DNA of 63,208 bases, taken from NCBI RefSeq assembly GCF_000341265.1, contig NZ_ANAE01000103.1:1-63208 (forward strand). Reading direction: 5' to 3'. Shown piece after piece: positions 58,503-63,208 of this stretch. The position numbers were made by a program, and so were the translations under genes. The DNA is from Nocardiopsis prasina DSM 43845 (GTDB taxonomy: Bacteria; Actinomycetota; Actinomycetes; Streptosporangiales; Streptosporangiaceae). How positions within the stretch are numbered: position 1 is the stretch's first letter; each line of letters begins with the position of its first letter. The notes under the pieces were generated by a model. The model searched no databases. It was given only the letters and a program-made list of their open reading frames with translations, and was not told the DNA's origin.

Positions 58503-59432
58503 TCAGACGGTGACGTTGTGGTGGTGGGTCTCCACCCGCGCCTGCTGGGCGTGCTTGCGCTGCTCCCAGATGATCATGCCGACGACCACCACGAAGCCGC
58601 CGACGGCGAAGGCGACCGTCACGGGGACGTCGGTCATCGGAAGCAGGTCGCGGTTCTCGTCCTGCCACGGCCACAGGGCGCGCAGCGAACCGGCCATCAG
58701 ACCGGTGAGCACCACGAGGGTGATGTGGTGGTGGTTCTCCAGCAGGAACTGGAGCACCTTCACGAACAGGGCCAGACCGGTGATCATGCCGAGGACGAAG
58801 ACCGTGATGTAGGGCAGGTCCGCCCCGCGCAGGGCGGCCATGGTCGGCTCGTACAGGCCCAGGGTCAGCAGGATGAACGAGCCCGACAGGCCCGGCAGCA
58901 CCAGGGCGCAGATCGCGACGGCCGCGGCGAAGAAGACGATCACCGGGTGGGTGGGCAGGTTGGCGCCGGGCAGGCCGGTGAGCAGGAACGCGAGCACGGC
59001 GAAGACGAGGGCGACCCCGTAGTGCCAGGCCTTCCACTTCTTGCCCGCACCGGTGTAGGGGATCCACAGGCAGGCCAGGACCAGTCCGAAGAACAGCGCG
59101 TAGGCGTACTGCTCGTAGACCTCCACCAGCGGGGCGAGGAAGATGGCGGCCAGGATGAGCGCGACGCCCATGCCGATGAGGGCGGGGACGAGGACGCTCC
59201 AGTCCACCTGGCGGAACTGCTCCTGGGCCCGCTCCTTGCCACGTCCGCGGGGCACGTCCGTGACGTAGCGCTTGATGCCGCTGACCACGTGGCCCGCGCC
59301 ACCGATCAGCTTGTCGTAGAGGCCGACCATCAGCGCGACCGTGCCGCCGCTGATACCGGGCAGAGCCTCGGAGGTGCCGACGGCCCCGCCGCGCACCGCG
59401 TTGAAGATGTAGGAGCCTACTGACTTGGCCAT
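58503..59432 (-). CDS. popT: DUF368 polyprenyl-phosphate transporter
   Basis: 309 residues if started at the ATG at 59432 (MAKSVGSYIFNAVRGGAVG); a TTG at 59531 would add 33 low-complexity residues. Neither has a strong ribosome binding site. GGAVGTSEALPGISGGTVALMVGLYD and ALVLPGLSGSFILLTLGLYE are the two inverted-repeat signatures of DUF368, and about eight helices are visible. DUF368 (PopT) proteins have been shown to return undecaprenyl phosphate across the membrane for peptidoglycan and teichoic acid synthesis. The symbol is by family, not by test. Confidence 0.88.
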   Translation of the reverse strand: MAKSVGSYIFNAVRGGAVGTSEALPGISGGTVALMVGLYDKLIGGAGHVVSGIKRYVTDVPRGRGKERAQEQFRQVDWSVLVPALIGMGVALILAAIFLAPLVEVYEQYAYALFFGLVLACLWIPYTGAGKKWKAWHYGVALVFAVLAFLLTGLPGANLPTHPVIVFFAAAVAICALVLPGLSGSFILLTLGLYEPTMAALRGADLPYITVFVLGMITGLALFVKVLQFLLENHHHITLVVLTGLMAGSLRALWPWQDENRDLLPMTDVPVTVAFAVGGFVVVVGMIIWEQRKHAQQARVETHHHNVTV

Positions 59433-59787
59433 GTTGTCGGGCGCGGGCCCGGGAGCTTCCCGGGAGGGGGCGCCGTCCTCCGTCCTGATGGGGCCGCCGG
59501 TCGCGCGTGAGCGCTCGACCGGCGGGGTCAAAGGGGTGCTGTGCCGCGCGGGTCGAGGGGACGACCTCCACCGGTCCGATGCTCCGGCCGCGCGGATGTT
59601 TGCCGACCGGGCCGTGCGATGGGGGAGGAGCGCCGTCAGGCCCCGGGCCGGGCTGCGCCAATTCTAGCGGCGCCGGACGGGGTGAAGGCGTCCGAGCGCC
59701 CCGAGAATCGGGGTTTTGGCCAGGTATCAGCCCGCAAGGTCCTTGGTCCGAAAACAGATCGTGACGAAGGGGCCGCCGAGCCCGGGT

Positions 59788-61488
59788 TCAGTTCCGGAGC
59801 GAACCGGACAGCGGCGAGGTCGGAACGGCGGGCGCGGCCGGGTCCTCACCGGCCACCGACGCGGCCCAGCGGTAGTCCTGTTTGCCCACCGCCGTGCGCC
59901 GCACGCGGTCCACGAAGTGCACCGTCCGGGGCACCTTGAACCCCGCCAGACGCACCCGGCAGTGCGCCCGCAGCGCACCCTCGTCCGGAGAGGAACCGGA
60001 GGCCAGGGACACCAGCGCCGTCACGCGCTGCCCGAGCCGCTCGTCCGGGGCGGGCACCACGATCACGTCCTCCACCGAGGGGTGCGCCTTCAGTACGGCC
60101 TCCACCTCCTCGGGGTAGACCTTCTCACCGGCGGTGTTGATCACCACGCTGCCCCTGCCCAGCAGCACGATGGAACCGTCCCCGGCCCGCGTGCCGTAGT
60201 CACCCGACAGTGCCCAGCGACGCCCCTCACCGTCCGTGGGGAACGTGCGCGCGGTGGCGATCGGATCGTTGTAGTAGCCCAGCGGGATCCGGCCGGTCCG
60301 GGCGATTCGGCCGACCTCGACCGACCCGGGAGGAAGTGGCCGCAGGGCCCCGTCGAGCACGGCGATGCTCCCGCCCATGGTGAAACTGCGCCGGTCGGTG
60401 GAGTCCGCCACGCTCGTGTGCTCGTCGGGGGCGGTGGCGGAACCGCACACGCCCGTCTCCGACCCGCCGTAGGCGTCGGCCAGGGCGACGTCCTCGCGCC
60501 AGGCCCGCCACAGCCCGCGCACAGAGGGGGTGAGCGGGGTTCCGCCGGAGCGCACCGAGGTGAGGTCGGGGCACAGGTCCGGCTCGGTGAGCAGGTGTCT
60601 GGCCAGCGGGCGGGCCATCGCGTCACCCACCAGCTGGACGGCGTGCACACCCTCGCGGTGCGCCAGTTCCAGGACGCGGTCCGCGTGGAAACTGCGGTCC
60701 GTGGACAGGACCACGCTCTTGCCGCACAGCAGCATGCCCAGCGCGTTCCACTGCCCGGCCGCGTGCATGAGCGGACCCAGCACGAGCATGCGCAGTGGGA
60801 AGCAGCGCGCGGCGCGTTCGGCCACGTCCCGGGGGGTCCCCGCACGGGGGGCGCCCGGTTCGCGCCGCTCCACGGCGGCGCGGAACACGTCCGCCTGGCG
60901 CCACAGGACGCCCTTGGGGTAACCGGTGGTGCCCCCGGTGTACAGCAGATAGTGGTCGTCACCGCTGGTCCCGGGCAGCTCAACCGCGCCGTGCTCGGAG
61001 TCGGGGCCGTGCGCCGCGAGCGACTCCTCGTAGTCCGCGCCGTCCAGCGACGCGTCGCGCTCCGTGCCGTCCTCCAGCAGGAGCACGTGCCGCAGGCGCG
61101 GCAGGTCGGAGCGGACCGCCGACACCGTCGTGGCCAGGGAGTCCTCGGCGATCAGGGCCACCGCGTGCGAGTCCGAGAGCACGTGCCGGAGCTCGCCCGC
61201 CACGTACCGGTAGTTGACGTTCACCGGCACCGCGCCCGCGCCCAGCACGCCCAGGAACGACTCCACCCACTCCGCGCGGTTGAACGACAGGATCGCGACG
61301 TTCTCCCCGGGGCGCACACCGGTGGTGACCAGGTGCCGGGCCAGCCGGGTGGAACGGTCGAGCAGGGCGCGGTAGGTGAGGCGGCGGGGCCCGGCGACCA
61401 GCGCGATCCGGTCCGGGACGGCGTCGGTCACCGCCGCCATGAGGTTGGCAAGGGAGAAGGGGCTGTCCGGGGACGCGTGTTGGGGCAC
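59788..61488 (-). CDS. acyl-CoA synthetase (AMP-forming)
   Basis: 566 residues from GTG at 61488 (GGGAGG nine bases upstream). The ANL superfamily P-loop YTGGTTGYPKGV, AYGGSETG, the YNDP segment, the SGDYG aspartate and the catalytic lysine in RTAVGKQDYRW are all present. It activates a carboxylic acid, most likely a fatty acid, as acyl-AMP then acyl-CoA. The subgroup is FadD-like. No clear operon partner: the neighbouring genes face away or lie beyond long gaps. Confidence 0.92.
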   Translation of the reverse strand: MPQHASPDSPFSLANLMAAVTDAVPDRIALVAGPRRLTYRALLDRSTRLARHLVTTGVRPGENVAILSFNRAEWVESFLGVLGAGAVPVNVNYRYVAGELRHVLSDSHAVALIAEDSLATTVSAVRSDLPRLRHVLLLEDGTERDASLDGADYEESLAAHGPDSEHGAVELPGTSGDDHYLLYTGGTTGYPKGVLWRQADVFRAAVERREPGAPRAGTPRDVAERAARCFPLRMLVLGPLMHAAGQWNALGMLLCGKSVVLSTDRSFHADRVLELAHREGVHAVQLVGDAMARPLARHLLTEPDLCPDLTSVRSGGTPLTPSVRGLWRAWREDVALADAYGGSETGVCGSATAPDEHTSVADSTDRRSFTMGGSIAVLDGALRPLPPGSVEVGRIARTGRIPLGYYNDPIATARTFPTDGEGRRWALSGDYGTRAGDGSIVLLGRGSVVINTAGEKVYPEEVEAVLKAHPSVEDVIVVPAPDERLGQRVTALVSLASGSSPDEGALRAHCRVRLAGFKVPRTVHFVDRVRRTAVGKQDYRWAASVAGEDPAAPAVPTSPLSGSLRN

Positions 61489-61864
61489 GTCTGATGACCT
61501 CCCTGACGTTCGTGAACGGCCGTCCTCGGCGCGGGGCGCTCGCGGCGGCTGTGGCTGGTTACGAGCGAACGTACCCGTCGGGGCGTCGCCCGATCGCCGT
61601 GGGGGCTGTGTACCGCGTCACCTGCGTTACCGTCCCCGGTCACCCCTGAAGCGGACCCCGCCGGGCCGCTCCCGCTCAGTGGGGGTGCCGACCCGGGAGG
61701 CCCCGGGGTTTCGGGCCCGGGCGCCGGCCGGTGATCTTCGCCACCCCTTGTGGGCTCACCGGATCATCTGCTCAACTCTTGGAGATCCCGCCATGGGGCT
61801 CTACAGGGCCCCACGGTGGGTATCTACTGTCTGACATCGGTCGATGGTGATCGGAGCGGCTTAG
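61489..61864. other. divergent promoter region, no gene seen
   Basis: 376 bases between the acyl-CoA synthetase (minus) and ornithine aminotransferase (plus) genes. An imperfect hairpin occurs near 61792-61820 (CCATGGGGCTC with GGGCCCCACGG). I could not assign a regulator. Confidence 0.5.
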
Positions 61865-63139
61865 ATGACCACCCAGAATCTGGGACAGCAGGACTCCGCC
61901 GGAAACCCCGGCGGACAGGGACTCTCCAGTGCAGACCACATCGAACTCGCACAGACGAGGTCCGCACACAACTACTCACCCCTGCCCGTCGTGATCGCCG
62001 AGGGCCGAGGCGCCTGGGTGACGGACGTGGAGGGCAGGCGTTACCTCGACTGTCTGGCCGGGTACTCGGCCATGAACTTCGGCCACCACAACCCGGACCT
62101 CCTGGCGGCGGCGCACGCCCAGCTCGACCGGGTGACGCTGACCAGCCGGGCCTTCTACAACGACCAGTTCGGCCCGTGGGTGAGCGCCCTCGCCGACATG
62201 GTCGGCAAGGAGAAGGTCCTGCCGATGAACACCGGTGCCGAGGCGGTGGAGACCGGCATCAAGGTGGCCCGCAAGTGGGGCTACGAGGTCAAGGGCGTCC
62301 CGGAGAACCAGGCGACCATCGTCGTGGCCGGGGCCAACTTCCACGGCCGCACCACCACGATCATCTCCTTCTCCTCCGACTCCGAGGCGAAGACGGGTTT
62401 CGGCCCCTACACGCCGGGCTTCCGCTCAGTGGCCTACGGGGACGCCCGGGCCGTCGAGGACGCCATCGACGAGACCACGGTCGCGGTGCTCATCGAACCG
62501 GTGCAGGGCGAGGCGGGCGTGATCGTGCCGCCCGCCGACTACCTGCCCCGCATCCGTGAGATCTGCGACGCGAACCGGGTGCTGTTCATCGCCGACGAGG
62601 TGCAGTCGGGGCTCGGGCGCACGGGCACGATCCGAGCCTGCGAGCACACCGGGGTCGTCCCGGACGCGTACCTGTTCGGCAAGGCGCTGGGCGGCGGAGT
62701 CCTGCCGGTGTCGGCGATGGTCGCGGACGAGGACGTCCTCGGCGTCATCCAGCCCGGGCAGCACGGGAGCACCTTCGGTGGGAACCCGCTCGCCGGGGCG
62801 GTGGGCCAAACGGTCGTCCGGATGCTGACCGAGGGCCCCTACCTGGAGAACGCCAGGAAGCTGGGCGAGGTGCTCCGCCGCAGGCTGGAGGGGTTCGTCG
62901 GCAACGGGGTGGTGTCGGCGCGCAGCATCGGCCTGTGGGCGGGGGTGGACGTCGACCCCGCGCTGGCCTCGGGCAAGGAACTGTGCAAGAGGCTCGCCGA
63001 ACACGGAGTGCTGGTGAAGGACACCCACGGTTCGACGGTGCGGATGTCCCCGCCGCTGGTGATCAGCGAGGACGACCTCAACTGGGGCCTGGACCGGTTC
63101 GGCGAGGTCCTGGCCGAGCTCAGGGCGGAGCAGCGGTAG
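61865..63139 (+). CDS. rocD: ornithine--oxo-acid aminotransferase
   Basis: 424 residues, ATG at 61865 (GGAG eight bases upstream). Class III aminotransferase motifs: YLDCLAGYSAMNFGHHNP, LPMNTGAEAVETGIKVARKWG, EPVQGEAGVIVPP, ADEVQSGLGRTG and the PLP lysine in FGKALGGGVLP; the tyrosine and the NTGAEAVE pattern are typical of ornithine delta-aminotransferases. It converts ornithine and 2-oxoglutarate to glutamate semialdehyde and glutamate in arginine breakdown. The N-terminal 25 residues are a Gln/Gly-rich extension. Confidence 0.94.
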   Translation: MTTQNLGQQDSAGNPGGQGLSSADHIELAQTRSAHNYSPLPVVIAEGRGAWVTDVEGRRYLDCLAGYSAMNFGHHNPDLLAAAHAQLDRVTLTSRAFYNDQFGPWVSALADMVGKEKVLPMNTGAEAVETGIKVARKWGYEVKGVPENQATIVVAGANFHGRTTTIISFSSDSEAKTGFGPYTPGFRSVAYGDARAVEDAIDETTVAVLIEPVQGEAGVIVPPADYLPRIREICDANRVLFIADEVQSGLGRTGTIRACEHTGVVPDAYLFGKALGGGVLPVSAMVADEDVLGVIQPGQHGSTFGGNPLAGAVGQTVVRMLTEGPYLENARKLGEVLRRRLEGFVGNGVVSARSIGLWAGVDVDPALASGKELCKRLAEHGVLVKDTHGSTVRMSPPLVISEDDLNWGLDRFGEVLAELRAEQR

Positions 63140-63182
63140 CAGTGGCCGTTCCCCCACACGCGTGAGGGTGGAACGGCGGTGC

Positions 63183-63208
63183 CCCGGCCCGGAACGTTCC
63201 GGGCCGGG
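63183..63208 (+). terminator. terminator of rocD
   Basis: CCCGGCCCGGAAC followed at once by GTTCCGGGCCGGG forms a perfect 26-base palindrome at the window edge. The outer sequence suggests the stem continues beyond it. Confidence 0.7.

Overview
The window is high-GC actinobacterial DNA. GTG and TTG starts behind GGAGG-type ribosome binding sites are common, and there are WhiB, XRE/DUF5753-DUF397 and HATPase regulators typical of filamentous actinomycetes, a DasR-type operator and an orn-tRNA-His pair. Gene content is most like Nocardiopsis or a relative (Nocardiopsaceae). That assignment is inference and cannot be proved from the sequence alone.

Region 1 (about 1-690) is chromosomal flank: the 5' end of a GntR-type regulator gene on the minus strand, its probable operator, and about 500 bases with no convincing gene.

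Region 2 (688-26877) is read as one integrated element of about 26.2 kb in the 3' end of tRNA-His. A 76-bp direct repeat (the tRNA-His 3' end plus its terminator hairpin) lies at 688-763 and 26802-26877. The intact tRNA is at the right end. A tyrosine integrase gene sits beside it, preceded by a small excisionase-like gene, a WhiB-like gene and a replication-relaxation gene. Paired GTGCACCC palindromes occur just inside both ends. No conjugation ATPase or Rep gene is visible, so it looks like a genomic island or a mobilizable/decayed element. Cargo from the left: a membrane Ser/Thr kinase with WD40 sensor region; a four-gene defence operon (SNF2-type helicase, DUF4391 protein, type III Mod, type III Res); a full-length glutamyl-tRNA synthetase; a compact seven-gene cluster (alpha/beta hydrolase and hexapeptide-repeat transferase converging on a GT25 glycosyltransferase and an HTH protein with an unrecognised C-terminal domain, which diverges from Nudix, radical SAM and CYTH genes); a frameshifted second Nudix gene; and a regulatory module (DUF397, XRE/DUF5753, HATPase). 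The seven-gene cluster is the best candidate here for an undescribed system.

Region 3 (26855-63208) is chromosome-like: tRNA-His, oligoribonuclease, a DUF2510 membrane protein, twin VWA/solute-binding-like proteins, a membrane-anchored subtilisin-inhibitor-like protein, a TrmH-type methyltransferase, a hydroxyacid dehydrogenase, an atypical PolA-like polymerase, an NlpC/P60 hydrolase, gamma-glutamyltransferase, an acidic repeat-rich secreted protein, a glycerophosphodiester phosphodiesterase, a D-serine-dehydratase-like deaminase, a GH20 hexosaminidase under a DasR-type operator, a DMT transporter, two GT4 glycosyltransferases, a LysR-aminotransferase divergent pair, an alanine/sodium symporter, thiD with a TPP riboswitch, a DUF368 polyprenyl-phosphate transporter, an acyl-CoA synthetase and ornithine aminotransferase. 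Many convergent pairs are separated by strong bidirectional hairpin terminators.
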